64,000 nucleotides of DNA from Bradyrhizobium iriomotense (GCF_018129405.1 NZ_JAFCLP010000001.1:992001-1056000); one strand, 5' to 3'. Shown: positions 14,091 to 24,563, numbered from the stretch's first letter. Numbers and translations: made by a program. The notes: a model not told the origin generated them from the sequence alone.

Positions 14091-14115
14091 TACGCATGTC
14101 GGCGCCGAATGTTCC
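14091..14115 (-). promoter_or_regulatory. EcfG-like promoter candidate
   Basis: On the minus strand GGAAC (14115-14111), 16 bases, CGTA (14094-14091), one mismatch in the last base of the -10. It is 39 bases before the 68-residue protein's start. Confidence 0.35.
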
Positions 14116-14132
14116 GGACGCGAGCAGCAGCG

Positions 14133-14264
14133 CTAGCTATGCGCGGCATGAACGGCGGCCGACGCCTTCTCGAGATGCACCTGCCGTACCGTCGTCACCG
14201 TCGCGAACGCGACCGAGATGCCAAAGGCGAGAATGAGTGAAAGAAGGGCAAGACGTGGAGCCAT
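14133..14264 (-). CDS. Very small membrane or secreted peptide (43 aa)
   Basis: The product starts MAPRLALLSLILAFGISVAF and ends HLEKASAAVHAAHS: one hydrophobic helix and a short polar tail. ATG 14264 has AAGGAG 8-9 bases upstream. It could be a membrane-anchored peptide or a signal peptide with a short cargo. Unknown family. Confidence 0.5.
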   Translation of the reverse strand: MAPRLALLSLILAFGISVAFATVTTVRQVHLEKASAAVHAAHS

Positions 14265-14381
14265 TGCAAGAACTCCTTCTGGAATCAAAATCCACGCGGT
14301 CGACTGTTCCGGATGATCATGGATTGGTCGCTTGCGTTCCGTGCGCCGTCTCACACGTGGATTCACGAAGACGAGAGCCGC

Positions 14382-14576
14382 CTATGCCTCCTTGTTTTGG
14401 GGGATGCGGACCGTCACGGGCGGGATTTCGCCATCGAGCCAGTCCTGCTCCCTTGCAAGCGCCGTCCAGGCATCCGCCATGCGCGAAAATCGCTTGTAGG
14501 CGGGTTGCCCTTCCGCTCGCTCGGCGAGCTGCAGGCAGTTCTCGGCGTTATCCCTGAAAATGTCAGACTGCTTCAT
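14382..14576 (-). CDS. Small helical protein (64 aa)
   Basis: The product opens MKQSDIFRDNAENCLQLAER and continues YKRFSRMADAWTALAREQDWLDGE. The pattern NAENCLQLAE..a..pAYKRF.RM..AW..LA.EQDWL is a short helical family I have seen repeatedly in Bradyrhizobium; its role is unknown. ATG 14576 is chosen by that family start; the ribosome site is weak, and a TTG at 14612 is an alternative start. Confidence 0.6.
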   Translation of the reverse strand: MKQSDIFRDNAENCLQLAERAEGQPAYKRFSRMADAWTALAREQDWLDGEIPPVTVRIPQNKEA

Positions 14577-14670
14577 GAGGGAAGACGTGGGGACGGAACT
14601 CCTGCGTCGCAACCGCCCTACCGGATCTTAACGTTCGGGAACTTCGCACGGCATCGGTCATTGTCCATGG

Positions 14671-15180
14671 ATGCGAGTTCTTGTCGCGATCATCCTGGTG
14701 TTCATTGGTAGCGCAGCGCTAGCCGACAGCACCGGCGAGCAAAGGCCGGATAACCGCGCGCCGACGGCCATTGACGTCATCAGCGGCCTCTACGAATTCA
14801 GCCGCTTTCAGCAGGGCCTTCTGGAGAGCACCGACCTGAAGGGCAATGCGGAGATGAAAAGCCTTGCCGCCTTGCGCGCCGAAGAAGCTGCGAAACGCGA
14901 CAAGACCCTCAAGGAGATCCAGGAGGCGATCGGCACCGAGCCCCGCATCGGCAAGACGGCGGCGAGTGCTGGCCTCACCGAGCCCGACACTTCGGACGGA
15001 CCGGCTTACGTCCGGACTTTCTATGCCGCGCAGATCCCCGAATATGAGGCAACCATCGCCCTGCTCGAACGCTATCTGAAAGCTCCCGACAATGCGGCTC
15101 TTGCAGTGTTCGCGCGCGGCCAACTGCCGCTGCTGCGCTCGCAGCTCAGGGACGCCGAGCGCACCATGGCCGACAAGTAG
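14671..15180 (+). CDS. Periplasmic helical protein, DUF4142-like
   Basis: The 169-residue protein has a signal peptide (MRVLVAIILVFIGSAALADS) and a helix-rich mature part (AIDVISGLYEFSRFQQGLLE, RAEEAAKRDKTLKEIQEAIG, RTFYAAQIPEYEATIALLER). Layout and length resemble DUF4142 proteins, but the resemblance to the copy at 9984 is weak. The ATG is at 14671. It is not evidently in an operon. Confidence 0.65.
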   Translation: MRVLVAIILVFIGSAALADSTGEQRPDNRAPTAIDVISGLYEFSRFQQGLLESTDLKGNAEMKSLAALRAEEAAKRDKTLKEIQEAIGTEPRIGKTAASAGLTEPDTSDGPAYVRTFYAAQIPEYEATIALLERYLKAPDNAALAVFARGQLPLLRSQLRDAERTMADK

Positions 15181-15491
15181 CCGGCCTTACTTGTCGTTCG
15201 GATGATGCTGCTGGCGGTCGCTCTCTTGGCTCAACCTCGGAGCCCCACTGCCCATTCCTGAGACCCGTGGGTTCGGGAGCAGCGAAAATGGTCGAAAGCC
15301 GGGAGCCGGAATCTTCTGAAATCCGATGGAACCATTGGCAGTCTTCGCCGTTAATCCGGCCGGGCTGAGCAAAGCAGGTTCCATTTCCACGCGCCGCAAC
15401 CTTGGCGCTTGATTTCGAATTTGGCTGACGCTCTATTTTGATCAATTGCGTCTCGCCTTAGATTCGGCCAGCGCCTGCGGGGGAATCAAGT
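15181..15491. other. Spacer carrying the kinase operon promoter
   Basis: These 311 bases hold the EcfG promoter described next and a 139-base leader. Short frames on the minus strand (one at 15187-15399, ending DRQQHHPNDK) have poor starts and I do not call them genes. Confidence 0.5.
15328..15352 (+). promoter_or_regulatory. EcfG-type general-stress promoter, perfect consensus
   Basis: GGAAC (15328-15332), exactly 16 bases, CGTT (15349-15352): a perfect match to the alphaproteobacterial EcfG consensus GGAAC-N16/17-CGTT. It points toward the poly-HAMP kinase gene, 139 bases before its ATG, and there is no other gene between. Confidence 0.6.
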
Positions 15492-18400
15492 ATGAGCGAC
15501 CTCGATCCCGGAACTGCATCACGCTCCGGTCGTCGCGTCCCGAAACCCAAAACCAACGGAATGTCGGATCCGGACTCCCGGCCGGAATTGCTGCTCGCGC
15601 TACAAGCGATGCGCAGCGGCGATTTCTCGGTGCGCATGAGCGGCGACTATCTCGGCATCGACGGCAAGATTGCCGACACTTTTAACGAAATCATCGCCGC
15701 CAACCAGCGCATGGCGCAGCAGCTCGAACTGGTCGGCCAGGTGGTGGGGCGCGAGGGCAAGACCCGGCAGCGCGTGAAGTTCGGCCTCGCCTCCGGCTCC
15801 TGGGCGGACATGGAAGGCTCCGTCAACACCCTGATCGACGATCTGCTCTGGCCGACCCGTGAAGTGACGCGTGCGGTTGCGGCGGTGGCGCAAGGCGACC
15901 TGCTCGAGACCGTCAAGCTCGACGTCGACGGCCGTCCGCTCCGCGGCGAGTTCCTGCAGTCGGCGAACATCGTCAACACCATGATCAAGCAGCTCGGCGT
16001 GTTCACCTCCGAGGTGACGCGCGTGGCGCGCGAGGTCGGCACCGAAGGCAAGCTCGGCGGCCAGGCCCAGGTGCCGGAGGTGACCGGTGTCTGGAAGGAC
16101 CTGACCGAGAGCGTCAACTCGATGGCGAACAACCTGACCAACCAGGTTCGCAACATCGCCGAGGTGACGATCGCGGTCGCCAACGGCGACTTGTCCAAGA
16201 AGATCACGGTCGACGTCCGCGGCGAGATCCTTCAGCTCAAGGAAGCCATCAACACGATGGTGGACCAGCTCCGCTCCTTCGCCTCGGAAGTCACGCGCGT
16301 CGCGCGCGAGGTCGGCACCGACGGCAAGCTCGGCGGCCAGGCGATCGTGCCCGGCGTCGCCGGCACCTGGAAGGATCTGACCGACTCCGTGAACGCGATG
16401 TGCGGCAACCTCACCGCACAGGTCCGCAACATCGCCAACGTCACCACGGCCGTGGCGCGCGGCGACCTCTCGCGCAAGATCACCGTGGACGTCCGCGGCG
16501 AAATCCTGGAGCTGAAGGACACCATCAACACCATGGTGGACCAGCTCAACTCCTTCGCCTCGGAAGTCACGCGTGTCGCGCGCGAGGTCGGCACCGAAGG
16601 CAAGCTCGGCGGCCAGGCCCAGGTGCCTGGCGTGGCCGGCACCTGGAAGGACTTGACCGACAACGTCAACTTCATGGCGTCGAACCTGACCGCGCAGGTC
16701 CGCAACATCGCCGATGTCGCGACCGCCATCGCCGGCGGCGACCTGTCGAAGAAGATCACCGTGAACGTCTCGGGCGAGATCCTTCAGCTGAAGGAAACGC
16801 TCAACACCATGGTGGACCAGCTCAACGCCTTCGCCGGCGAAGTCACCCGCGTCGCGCGCGAGGTCGGCACCGAAGGGCGGCTCGGCGGTCAGGCCAACGT
16901 GCTCGGCGTCGCCGGCACCTGGAAGGATCTCACGGAAAGCGTCAACTCGATGGCGTCGAACCTGACCGCCCAGGTCCGCAACATCGCCGAGGTGACGACG
17001 GCGGTCGCCGGCGGCGACTTGTCCAAGAAGATCACGGTGGACGTGCGTGGCGAAATCCTGGAGCTGAAGGACACCATCAACACCATGGTGGACCAGCTCA
17101 ACGCCTTCGCCGGCGAAGTGACGCGTGTCGCGCGCGAGGTCGGCACCGAAGGCAAGCTCGGCGGCCAGGCCCAGGTGCGCGGCGTCGCCGGCACCTGGAA
17201 GGATCTGACGGACTCCGTCAACTCGATGGCCTCGAACCTGACCGGCCAGGTCCGCAACATCGCCGAAGTCGCCACCGCCGTCGCCAAGGGCGACCTGTCG
17301 AAGAAGATCACCGTGAACGTGTCGGGCGAAATCCTTCAGCTGAAGGAAACGCTCAACACCATGGTCGACCAGCTCAACGCCTTCGCCGGCGAAGTCACGC
17401 GCGTGGCGCGTGAAGTCGGCACCGAAGGCAAGCTCGGCGGCCAAGCCCAGGTGACGGGCGTCGCCGGCACCTGGAAAGACCTCACCGACAACGTCAACTC
17501 GATGGCGGGCAACCTCACCGCGCAGGTCCGCAACATCGCCGAGGTCGCAACCGCGATCGCCGGCGGCGACCTGTCGCGCAAGATCACCGTGGACGTCCGC
17601 GGCGAGATCCTTCAGCTCAAGGACACGCTGAACACGATGGTCGACCAGCTCAACCGCTTCGCGGGCGAGGTGACGCGCGTGGCGCGCGAGGTCGGCACCG
17701 AAGGCCGCCTCGGCGGCCAGGCCAACGTGCCCGGCGTCGCCGGCACCTGGAAGGATCTCACCGACAGCGTCAACTCGATGGCGGGCAACCTCACCGCCCA
17801 GGTCCGCAACATCGCCGAAGTGACGACCGCCGTGGCGCGCGGCGACTTGTCGCGCAAGATCACCGTGGACGTGAAGGGCGAAATCCTCGAGCTCAAGAAC
17901 ACCATCAACACCATGGTGGACCAGCTCAACGGTTTCGCCGGCGAAGTCACCCGCGTCGCGCGCGAGGTCGGCACCGAAGGCAAGCTCGGCGGTCAGGCCG
18001 AGGTGCCGGGCGTCGCCGGCACCTGGAAGGACCTCACCGACAACGTCAACTTCATGGCGTCGAACCTGACGGCCCAGGTCCGCAACATCGCCGAGGTCGC
18101 GACCGCGATCGCCGGCGGCGACCTTTCGAAGAAGATCACGGTGGACGTGCGCGGCGAGATCCTGCTCTTGAAGGATACGCTGAACACCATGGTGGAGCAG
18201 CTCCGCTCCTTTGCCGCCGAAGTGACGCGCGTGGCGCGCGAGGTCGGCACCGAAGGCCGGCTCGGCGGCCAGGCCGTCGTGCCCGGCGTCGGCGGCACCT
18301 GGAAGGACCTCACCGACAACGTCAACCTGCTCGCTGCGAACCTCACCACGCAGGTCCGCAACATCGCCGAAGTGACCACTGCCGTAGCGCGCGGCGACTT

Positions 18401-21400
18401 GTCCCGCAAGATCACCGTGGACGTGAAGGGCGAAATCCTCGAGCTGAAGAACACCATCAACACCATGGTGGACCAGCTCAACGCCTTCGCCGGCGAAGTC
18501 ACGCGCGTGGCCCGCGAAGTCGGCACCGAGGGCGAGCTCGGCGGCCAGGCCCAGGTGCCCGGCGTCGCCGGCACCTGGAAGGATCTCACCGACACCGTCA
18601 ACGTCATGGCGGCGAACCTGACCGAGCAGGTCCGCGGCATCGTCAAGGTGGTGACGGCGGTCGCCAACGGCGACCTCAAGCAGAACCTCACGGTGAAATC
18701 GAAGGGCGAGGTCGCAGCGCTCGCCGACACCATCAACAACATGACCGAGACGCTCGCAACCTTCGCCGATCAGGTGACCTCGGTGGCGCGCGAAGTCGGC
18801 GTCGAAGGCCGCCTCGGTGGCCAGGCCGACGTGCCGGGCGCTGCCGGCACCTGGAAGGACCTCACCGGCAACGTCAATCTCCTGGCCGCGAACCTCACCT
18901 CGCAGGTCCGCGCGATCGCGGAAGTCGCGACCGCCGTGACCAAGGGCGATCTGACGCGGTCGATCCAGGTCGATGCCCGCGGCGAAGTCGCGGAATTGAA
19001 AGACAACATCAACACGATGATCACGAACCTCCGTCTCACGACGGACGTGAACACCGAGCAGGACTGGTTGAAGACCAATCTCGCGAAATTCACCAACATG
19101 CTGCAGGGCCAGCGCGACCTCACCACCGTGGGCCGGCTGCTGCTGACCGAGCTGTCGCCGCTGGTGAACGCCCATACCGGCGTGATCTACCAGATCGAGA
19201 GCGAGGACAATCCGCAGCTCCTGCTGCTCGCCTCCTACGCCGGCGACGGCGTCTATCCCTATCAACGCGTGCTGCAATTCGGCGAGGGGCTGATCGGCCA
19301 GTGCGCGCTCGACAGACGCCCGCGGGTCGTCGCTGACATTCCGACGGACGTTGTGCCGATCAATTCCGCACTGTTCCGTGTCGCCCCGAAGAACCTCGTC
19401 GTGCTGCCGGTTCTGTTCGAAGGCCAGGTCAAGGCAGTGATCGAGCTCGCCTCGCTCGCGTCCTTCACGACCTCGCAAATGACGTTCCTGGAGCAGCTCA
19501 CCGACTCCATCGGCATCGTGCTCAACTCGATCGAGGCGACGATGCAGACCGAAGGCCTGCTGAAACAGTCGCAGCAGCTCGCCGGCGAGCTTCAGACCCA
19601 GCAGCGCGAATTGCAGCAGACCAACGAGCAGCTCGAGCAGAAGGCGCAGCAACTCGCCGAGCGCAACGTCGAAGTCGAGCGCAAGAACCAGGAGATCGAG
19701 CAGGCCCGCCGCGCGCTGGAGGAAAAGGCGACCGAGCTCGCGCTGACCTCGAAGTACAAGTCCGAATTCCTCGCCAATATGAGCCACGAGCTGCGCACGC
19801 CGCTGAATTCGATCCTGATCCTCGGTCAGCAGCTCACCGACAATCCGGACGGCAACCTCACGGCCAAGCAGGTCGAGTTCGCCCGCACCATCCACGGCGC
19901 CGGCACCGACCTGCTCAACCTCATCAGCGACATCCTCGATCTCTCCAAGATCGAGTCCGGCACGGTGACGGTCGATGCCGAGGAGATCCTGACCGCGAAC
20001 CTGCTCGAGACTGTCGGCCGGCCGTTCCGGCACGAGGCGGAGAACCGCGGCCTCTCGTTCAAGATCGACGTCGATCCGAACCTCGCACGCAGCATCGTCA
20101 CCGATTCCAAGCGCCTGCAGCAGGTTCTGAAGAATCTGCTCTCCAACGCCTTCAAGTTCACCGCCGAAGGCGAAGTGCGCCTGAAGGTCGAGGCCGCGCT
20201 CGGCGGCTGGGGAACCGATCATCCGGTGCTGAACTCCGCGCCGGCCGTGATCGCGTTCGAGGTGTCCGATACCGGCATCGGCATTCCCCTGGAGAAGCAG
20301 AAGCTGATCTTCGAGGCGTTCCAGCAGGCCGACGCCGGCACCAGCCGTAAATATGGCGGCACCGGCCTTGGCCTTGCCATCAGCCGCGAGCTCGCAAGCC
20401 TGCTCGGCGGCGAAATCCATCTGCGCAGCGCGCCGGGCAAGGGCTCGACCTTCACGCTTTATCTGCCGCTGAAATATTCCGGACCGACGCTGGCACCGCG
20501 TGCCGCGCCGGCGCCGCAGCAATACAGCCAGCCGCCGGCGCTGCAGCCGGCCGCGCCGGAGCAGCAGCGCGTCATCGAGCAGCTGCCCGACGACCGTCTC
20601 AACCTCGAGCCCGGCGACAGCATCCTCTTGATCGTCGAGGACGACCCGCATTATGCGCGCGTGCTGGTCGACCTCGCGCGCGACAAGGGCTTCAAGGTGC
20701 TGGTCGCCGCGCGCGGTGCGGAGGCACTGGAGCTGGCCAAGCAGTACCAGCCGAGAGCGGTCTCGCTCGACGTGTTCCTGCCCGACATGCTCGGCTGGAC
20801 GGTACTGAGCCAGCTCAAGCACAATCCGCTGACCCGCCATATCCCCGTGCAGATCATCACGCTCGACGAGGACCGCCAGCATGCGCTGGCGCGCGGCGCC
20901 TTCTCCTTCGTCAACAAGCCGACGACGACCGAAGGCGTCGCGGCTGCGCTGACGCAGATCAAGGAATATGCGCGTCCCAGGCGCAAGCGGCTGCTGATCG
21001 TCGAGGACAACGAGGCCGAGCAGCTCTCGATCCGCGAGTTGCTGCATCACGACGACATCGAGATCGTGGCGACCGACACCGGCGCCGGCGCACTCTCGAT
21101 GCTGCGCGAGGCGCCCTGCGATTGTGTGGTGCTCGACCTCCGCCTGCCGGACATGAGCGGCTTCGAGGTACTGGACCAGATCCGCAATGACGAGGCGCTC
21201 TCGAATGTTCCGGTGGTGGTCTTCACCGGCCGCGAGCTTTCGGCGGAGGAAGATGCCGAGCTGCACACCATGGCGCGCAGCATCGTGGTCAAGGGCGTGG
21301 AATCGCCGGAACGTCTGCTCGACGAGACCGCGCTGTTCCTGCACCGCGTGATCACGGAACTTCCGGTCGAGAAGCAGCGCATGCTGGAGAAGCTGAACAG

Positions 21401-21788
21401 TTCCGACGAAGACCTGATCGGCAAGACCGCGCTGCTCGTCGACGACGACGCCCGGAACATCTTTGCGCTATCGAGCGTGCTGGAACGACGCGGCATGAAG
21501 GTGCTGACGGCGACGACAGGCAGCGAGGCCGTCACGCTGGTCGAATCCAACCCGGAGATCGCCATCGTGCTGATGGACATCATGATGCCGCAGATGGATG
21601 GCTATCAGACCATCGGCGTGATCCGCGAGAACCCGGCCTTCGCCCGCCTTCCGATCATCGCGCTGACCGCCAAGGCGATGAAAGGCGATCGCGAGAAATG
21701 CCTGGAAGCCGGTGCCTCCGACTACCTCGCAAAACCCGTCAACACCGATCAATTGCTGCTTGCGATCCGCATGTGGCTGCACCGCTGA
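15492..21788 (+). CDS. Giant cytosolic poly-HAMP hybrid histidine kinase
   Basis: This protein has 2098 residues and no membrane segment or signal peptide. Residues about 36-169 form a degenerate HAMP-like pair. Residues about 170-1181 are eleven tandem 92-residue units, each with [19 protein letters not shown] and [16 protein letters not shown]; these are concatenated HAMP domains as in fungal Nik1 (group III) kinases. A GAF domain follows (about 1200-1345), then a long coiled coil (1355-1420), HisKA with H1432 in [12 protein letters not shown], HATPase (about 1535-1660), and three receiver domains (about 1710-1825, 1833-1950, 1975-2095). Fungal relatives sense osmotic stress. Here it starts an operon with the HWE kinase 13 bases downstream and has a perfect EcfG promoter upstream. 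The ribosome site is GGGGGAA. Target and signal are unknown. Confidence 0.9.
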   Translation: MSDLDPGTASRSGRRVPKPKTNGMSDPDSRPELLLALQAMRSGDFSVRMSGDYLGIDGKIADTFNEIIAANQRMAQQLELVGQVVGREGKTRQRVKFGLASGSWADMEGSVNTLIDDLLWPTREVTRAVAAVAQGDLLETVKLDVDGRPLRGEFLQSANIVNTMIKQLGVFTSEVTRVAREVGTEGKLGGQAQVPEVTGVWKDLTESVNSMANNLTNQVRNIAEVTIAVANGDLSKKITVDVRGEILQLKEAINTMVDQLRSFASEVTRVAREVGTDGKLGGQAIVPGVAGTWKDLTDSVNAMCGNLTAQVRNIANVTTAVARGDLSRKITVDVRGEILELKDTINTMVDQLNSFASEVTRVAREVGTEGKLGGQAQVPGVAGTWKDLTDNVNFMASNLTAQVRNIADVATAIAGGDLSKKITVNVSGEILQLKETLNTMVDQLNAFAGEVTRVAREVGTEGRLGGQANVLGVAGTWKDLTESVNSMASNLTAQVRNIAEVTTAVAGGDLSKKITVDVRGEILELKDTINTMVDQLNAFAGEVTRVAREVGTEGKLGGQAQVRGVAGTWKDLTDSVNSMASNLTGQVRNIAEVATAVAKGDLSKKITVNVSGEILQLKETLNTMVDQLNAFAGEVTRVAREVGTEGKLGGQAQVTGVAGTWKDLTDNVNSMAGNLTAQVRNIAEVATAIAGGDLSRKITVDVRGEILQLKDTLNTMVDQLNRFAGEVTRVAREVGTEGRLGGQANVPGVAGTWKDLTDSVNSMAGNLTAQVRNIAEVTTAVARGDLSRKITVDVKGEILELKNTINTMVDQLNGFAGEVTRVAREVGTEGKLGGQAEVPGVAGTWKDLTDNVNFMASNLTAQVRNIAEVATAIAGGDLSKKITVDVRGEILLLKDTLNTMVEQLRSFAAEVTRVAREVGTEGRLGGQAVVPGVGGTWKDLTDNVNLLAANLTTQVRNIAEVTTAVARGDLSRKITVDVKGEILELKNTINTMVDQLNAFAGEVTRVAREVGTEGELGGQAQVPGVAGTWKDLTDTVNVMAANLTEQVRGIVKVVTAVANGDLKQNLTVKSKGEVAALADTINNMTETLATFADQVTSVAREVGVEGRLGGQADVPGAAGTWKDLTGNVNLLAANLTSQVRAIAEVATAVTKGDLTRSIQVDARGEVAELKDNINTMITNLRLTTDVNTEQDWLKTNLAKFTNMLQGQRDLTTVGRLLLTELSPLVNAHTGVIYQIESEDNPQLLLLASYAGDGVYPYQRVLQFGEGLIGQCALDRRPRVVADIPTDVVPINSALFRVAPKNLVVLPVLFEGQVKAVIELASLASFTTSQMTFLEQLTDSIGIVLNSIEATMQTEGLLKQSQQLAGELQTQQRELQQTNEQLEQKAQQLAERNVEVERKNQEIEQARRALEEKATELALTSKYKSEFLANMSHELRTPLNSILILGQQLTDNPDGNLTAKQVEFARTIHGAGTDLLNLISDILDLSKIESGTVTVDAEEILTANLLETVGRPFRHEAENRGLSFKIDVDPNLARSIVTDSKRLQQVLKNLLSNAFKFTAEGEVRLKVEAALGGWGTDHPVLNSAPAVIAFEVSDTGIGIPLEKQKLIFEAFQQADAGTSRKYGGTGLGLAISRELASLLGGEIHLRSAPGKGSTFTLYLPLKYSGPTLAPRAAPAPQQYSQPPALQPAAPEQQRVIEQLPDDRLNLEPGDSILLIVEDDPHYARVLVDLARDKGFKVLVAARGAEALELAKQYQPRAVSLDVFLPDMLGWTVLSQLKHNPLTRHIPVQIITLDEDRQHALARGAFSFVNKPTTTEGVAAALTQIKEYARPRRKRLLIVEDNEAEQLSIRELLHHDDIEIVATDTGAGALSMLREAPCDCVVLDLRLPDMSGFEVLDQIRNDEALSNVPVVVFTGRELSAEEDAELHTMARSIVVKGVESPERLLDETALFLHRVITELPVEKQRMLEKLNSSDEDLIGKTALLVDDDARNIFALSSVLERRGMKVLTATTGSEAVTLVESNPEIAIVLMDIMMPQMDGYQTIGVIRENPAFARLPIIALTAKAMKGDREKCLEAGASDYLAKPVNTDQLLLAIRMWLHR
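15999..19034 (+). repeat. Eleven tandem 276-bp coding repeats (HAMP units)
   Basis: The VAREVG codon block recurs every 276 bases eleven times inside the kinase gene, with high nucleotide similarity between units (for example the block reading GACCAGCTCAAC and GTCGCCGGCACCTGGAAGGA). Units alternate between two types, which suggests past duplication of pairs. This region is prone to unequal recombination and to assembly collapse. Confidence 0.85.
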
Positions 21789-21801
21789 GCTGGATCCGCG
21801 A

Positions 21802-23292
21802 ATGGACCACGAAAAGGTCAACATCCTCCTCGTCGACGACCAGCCGGCCAAGCTGCTCGCCTACGAAGTGATATTGAAGGATCTCGGCGAGAACCTCGTG
21901 ATCGCCTCGTCGGGGCGCGAGGCGCTGGAGGTGCTGCTCAAGACCGAGATCGCGGTGATCCTGGTCGACGTCTGCATGCCCGAGCTCGACGGCTTCGAGC
22001 TGGCGGCGATGATCCGGGAACACCCGCGCTTCCAGAAGACCGCAATGATCTTCATCTCGGCCATTCAGGTGAGCGACATCGACCGGTTGCGCGGTTACGA
22101 GATGGGCGCGGTCGACTACGTGCCGGTACCCGTGGTGCCGGAGGTGCTGCGCGCCAAGATCAAGGTGTTTTCCGAGCTCTACCGCAAGACCCGCGAGCTC
22201 GAACGGCTGAACCAGGAACTCGAGGACCGTGTCCGCGCGCGCACGGCGGAACTGGAGAATTCCACCGCCAAGCTGCGCGAGAGCGAGCAGCGCCGCAGCA
22301 TGGCGATTGCCGCCGGCAAGATGGGATCGTGGGACTGGGACTGGATCAACGGCGACTGGATGTGGGACGAAGGCCAGTACCGCATCTTCGGCGTGACGCC
22401 GGAGACCTTCAACGTCACCTCGGCGAACATCCAAGCGCTGCTGCACCCCGATGACGTCGACCGGTTCGGCCAGGCGATTGCCGCGTTCAATAGTGGGGCG
22501 CGCGCCTATGAAGGGGAGTTCCGCGTCAGCCGGCCCGACGGTGAGGTGCGCTGGTGCGTCGGCACGGCGGCCGCGACGGTGGACCAGGCCGGCCGCGTGG
22601 TGCGCGTGAGCGGTGTCACCGTGGATATCACCGAACGCAAGCGTGCCGAGGAGCGGCAAAACCTGCTGGCGCGGGAAGTCGATCATCGCGCCAAGAATGC
22701 GCTGGCGCTGGCGCAATCGATCGTGCGCCTCACCCGGGCCGACGAGGTCAAGGCTTACGTCAACGCCGTCGAAGGGCGCATCAATGCGCTGGCGCGCGTG
22801 CACACGATCCTGTCGCTGTCGAGCTGGCAGGGCGCCGAGCTTTCCAAGCTGATCGACGAGGAGCTTGCACCCTATTCGCTCGGCGACCAGATCAAGCTCG
22901 CGGGCCCGGAGGTTCAGTTGCTGCCGACAACCGCGCAGACACTGGCGCTGGCGCTGCACGAGCTTTTCACCAACTCCGCCAAATATGGTGCACTGTCGAC
23001 GCGGTCGGGCCGGCTCTTGATCGGCTGGCAGGTCGAGGAAGACCACCTCACGCTGACCTGGGAGGAATCCGGCGGCCCGCTGGTGAGGACGCCGAAGTCT
23101 CGTGGGTTCGGTACGCGGAGCCTGCTTGCGAGCGTCGAGTCCCAGCTCGGCGGGCGGGCGCAATTCGATTGGCGGGCCGAGGGCCTGTTATGCCGCCTGG
23201 ACGTGCCGCTGACCCGCAAGGCCCCTGCCTCGGCAGCGCAGGGCAAGTTCGACGCCGACACCTCCCCCGAGCTGCAGCGCGCGTCCGGTTAA
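21802..23292 (+). CDS. REC-PAS-HWE hybrid sensor histidine kinase
   Basis: The 496-residue cytosolic protein has an N-terminal receiver domain ([11 protein letters not shown], phospho-acceptor D56 in [12 protein letters not shown]). A short coiled coil follows, then a PAS fold (about 165-285, with [16 protein letters not shown] and HPDDVDRF). The kinase is of the HWE type: H295 in [20 protein letters not shown], the N-box [14 protein letters not shown], and WEESGGP. HWE/HisKA_2 kinases are the class that phosphorylates PhyR in the general stress response. ATG 21802 replaces an upstream in-frame ATG lying inside the preceding gene. It is 13 bases after the poly-HAMP kinase gene, so both are read together. 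Its TAA overlaps the stop of the convergent gene. Confidence 0.88.
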   Translation: MDHEKVNILLVDDQPAKLLAYEVILKDLGENLVIASSGREALEVLLKTEIAVILVDVCMPELDGFELAAMIREHPRFQKTAMIFISAIQVSDIDRLRGYEMGAVDYVPVPVVPEVLRAKIKVFSELYRKTRELERLNQELEDRVRARTAELENSTAKLRESEQRRSMAIAAGKMGSWDWDWINGDWMWDEGQYRIFGVTPETFNVTSANIQALLHPDDVDRFGQAIAAFNSGARAYEGEFRVSRPDGEVRWCVGTAAATVDQAGRVVRVSGVTVDITERKRAEERQNLLAREVDHRAKNALALAQSIVRLTRADEVKAYVNAVEGRINALARVHTILSLSSWQGAELSKLIDEELAPYSLGDQIKLAGPEVQLLPTTAQTLALALHELFTNSAKYGALSTRSGRLLIGWQVEEDHLTLTWEESGGPLVRTPKSRGFGTRSLLASVESQLGGRAQFDWRAEGLLCRLDVPLTRKAPASAAQGKFDADTSPELQRASG

Positions 23293-23510
23293 CCGGACGC
23301 GGCGACTTTCGCGCGCAGGATCGACCGAGGTTCGTCGGCGACGCGCCCTTCGAGCCAGGCTTCCGTTTGTGCGAGATCGCGCAGCGCCATTGCATAGCGG
23401 CGGGCGGCGCTTCGCTCGGCACCGCGCGGCAGCTTGCGTGCCTTGCGCAACATGTCCGCGGCTGCATTCCGATAGGCCAGCGAGCGATAGAGATAGACGA
23501 CCTTACCCAT
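23289..23510 (-). CDS. Small helical protein (73 aa)
   Basis: The product opens MGKVVYLYRSLAYRNAAADM and continues RKARKLPRGAERSAARRYAMALRDLAQTEAWLEG, a charged helical pair. Stops of this gene (TAA) and the convergent HWE kinase gene (TAA) share 4 bases. The ribosome site is weak. I do not recognise the family; residues RRYAMALRDLAQTEAWLEG are typical of small Bradyrhizobium proteins. Confidence 0.55.
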   Translation of the reverse strand: MGKVVYLYRSLAYRNAAADMLRKARKLPRGAERSAARRYAMALRDLAQTEAWLEGRVADEPRSILRAKVAASG

Positions 23511-23599
23511 GTCGAGTGTCCCATGTTGATGGCACTCATCCTCGCAAGCCCGGCATGAACGCCGGATGAAGCGACGGATGACAATTCCTTCATGCGGAT

Positions 23600-23624
23600 G
23601 GAACCCGCGATCATCGCCCGCGTT
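23600..23624 (+). promoter_or_regulatory. EcfG-type general-stress promoter, perfect consensus
   Basis: GGAAC (23600-23604), 16 bases, CGTT (23621-23624). It lies 25 bases before the ATG at 23650, in the correct direction. Confidence 0.65.
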
Positions 23625-23649
23625 GCATGTGCAATCGAGGGTCGGTTCC

Positions 23650-23919
23650 ATGCGTGCGAACAAGACACCCAAGAAGCCACCGAGCCTGATCTCTCCCACT
23701 GGCCTCATCAAGCTCGTGACACATGCGATGATGGGCGCTGCTCTCGGCCTCGCATTCGGCCTGGCGCTCCCCCTGTTCAATCCGGCGGTCGCCAATCTGC
23801 TCAATCACGGCGGAAGCCAGGCGATTCTGGTCTTCGCACTCACATTGGTGACGACGTTCGCGATCGGCGCGACGCTCACCGGCGTCGTGTTCATCATCGA
23901 CGAGGACAAGGAATTTTGA
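23650..23919 (+). CDS. Small two-helix membrane protein (89 aa)
   Basis: The protein starts with a basic stretch (MRANKTPKKPPSLISPTGL) and has two membrane helices (MMGAALGLAFGLALPLF and ILVFALTLVTTFAIGATLTGVVFII), ending DEDKEF. ATG 23650 is used because the EcfG promoter lies directly upstream; longer in-frame starts would place the promoter inside the gene. Unknown family; a general-stress membrane protein is a reasonable inference. Confidence 0.65.
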   Translation: MRANKTPKKPPSLISPTGLIKLVTHAMMGAALGLAFGLALPLFNPAVANLLNHGGSQAILVFALTLVTTFAIGATLTGVVFIIDEDKEF

Positions 23920-23951
23920 AGCGCGCGTGAAACATGCGGGCGACTTTGTCG

Positions 23952-23976
23952 GGAACTCCTGTGACGAACGGCAGTT
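23952..23976 (+). promoter_or_regulatory. EcfG-like promoter candidate
   Basis: GGAAC (23952-23956), 16 bases, AGTT (23973-23976), one mismatch. It is 38 bases before the secreted peptide gene at 24015. Confidence 0.35.
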
Positions 23977-24014
23977 GGCTGCCTGCGTCAATTTAACTCA
24001 GGGAGTTCCCGCGC

Positions 24015-24248
24015 ATGAAGACGACCAAGCTCGCTCTCGCCGTGATGTTGGCAACCGGCCTCGCCGCTGCCCCGTTTGCCGCACAGGCAAAATCGCACAA
24101 GGCGAAACATGAATCCTCGACCTCGTCCTCGCAGACGACCGGCGCCAACACGAAAACCAAGAGCCCCGATGCCTCCGGCCAGGGCGGCTCTGGCCCCGGC
24201 TCCGATCAGGGCGGCACCATGACCAAGGGCACGAGCACCGCCAAGTAG
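24015..24248 (+). CDS. Small secreted Ser/Thr/Gly-rich protein
   Basis: The 77-residue product has a signal peptide (MKTTKLALAVMLATGLAAAP..AQA). Its mature part is low-complexity and polar (KAKHESSTSSSQTTGANTKT, SGQGGSGPGSDQGG). GGGAG precedes the ATG. A hairpin terminator follows. It is probably an extended periplasmic peptide; function unknown. Confidence 0.65.
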   Translation: MKTTKLALAVMLATGLAAAPFAAQAKSHKAKHESSTSSSQTTGANTKTKSPDASGQGGSGPGSDQGGTMTKGTSTAK

Positions 24249-24264
24249 GACGCAGCTGCTCATC

Positions 24265-24300
24265 GAAGGTCCCGCCATCGCGGGGCCTTCTCGCTTTGGC
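24265..24300 (+). terminator. Rho-independent terminator
   Basis: GAAGGTCCCGC (24265-24275) and GCGGGGCCTTC (24280-24290) pair with one G-T, followed by TCTCGCTTT. It is 16 bases after the stop of the small secreted protein. Confidence 0.65.
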
Positions 24301-24362
24301 ATTCGATGCGATCTTTCTGACGCCACATCGCACGCGCTAGTGGCGTTGCATATCGGCGATGT

Positions 24363-24545
24363 TCAGTCCGCTCTCGCAGAATTCAGCTTCACGAGATGGT
24401 CGAGCTGCGCGCGCTTGCGCGCAATCAGGAGCTGGGCCGCAGCATCGTCCAGCCCCTCGCGCTGCAGTTGCCGGATCGCGGAGCCCAGTTCGAGAATCTC
24501 GGCGCGCAGTCTCAGGATCCGGTACGTGTCCGGGTCTTCCTCCAC
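24363..24545 (-). CDS. Small helical protein (60 aa)
   Basis: The protein reads MEEDPDTYRILRLRAEILEL then GSAIRQLQREGLDDAAAQLL, two charged helices. It starts at a GTG (24545) with GGGAG seven bases upstream. It follows the next small gene (24564-24839) by 18 bases on the same strand, probably as one transcript. Unknown family. Confidence 0.6.
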   Translation of the reverse strand: MEEDPDTYRILRLRAEILELGSAIRQLQREGLDDAAAQLLIARKRAQLDHLVKLNSARAD

Positions 24546-24563
24546 GACGCGCTCCCAAAGCTC

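Noticed and set aside
15187-15399. A 70-residue minus-strand frame ending DRQQHHPNDK
   Set aside because: The tail looks like small hydrophilic Bradyrhizobium proteins, but the rest is not convincing, there is no ribosome site, and it is antisense to the EcfG promoter.
15999-19034. Regularly spaced repeats that could suggest a CRISPR array
   Set aside because: The period is 276 bases, the repeats are coding in one frame and there are no short unique spacers; they are HAMP domains.
15600-21344. A 1914-residue open frame on the minus strand, antisense to the poly-HAMP kinase
   Set aside because: It follows from high GC and repeated codon patterns of the HAMP units; its translation is repetitive ([15 protein letters not shown]), has no domain sense and no ribosome site, while the plus strand encodes well-defined domains.
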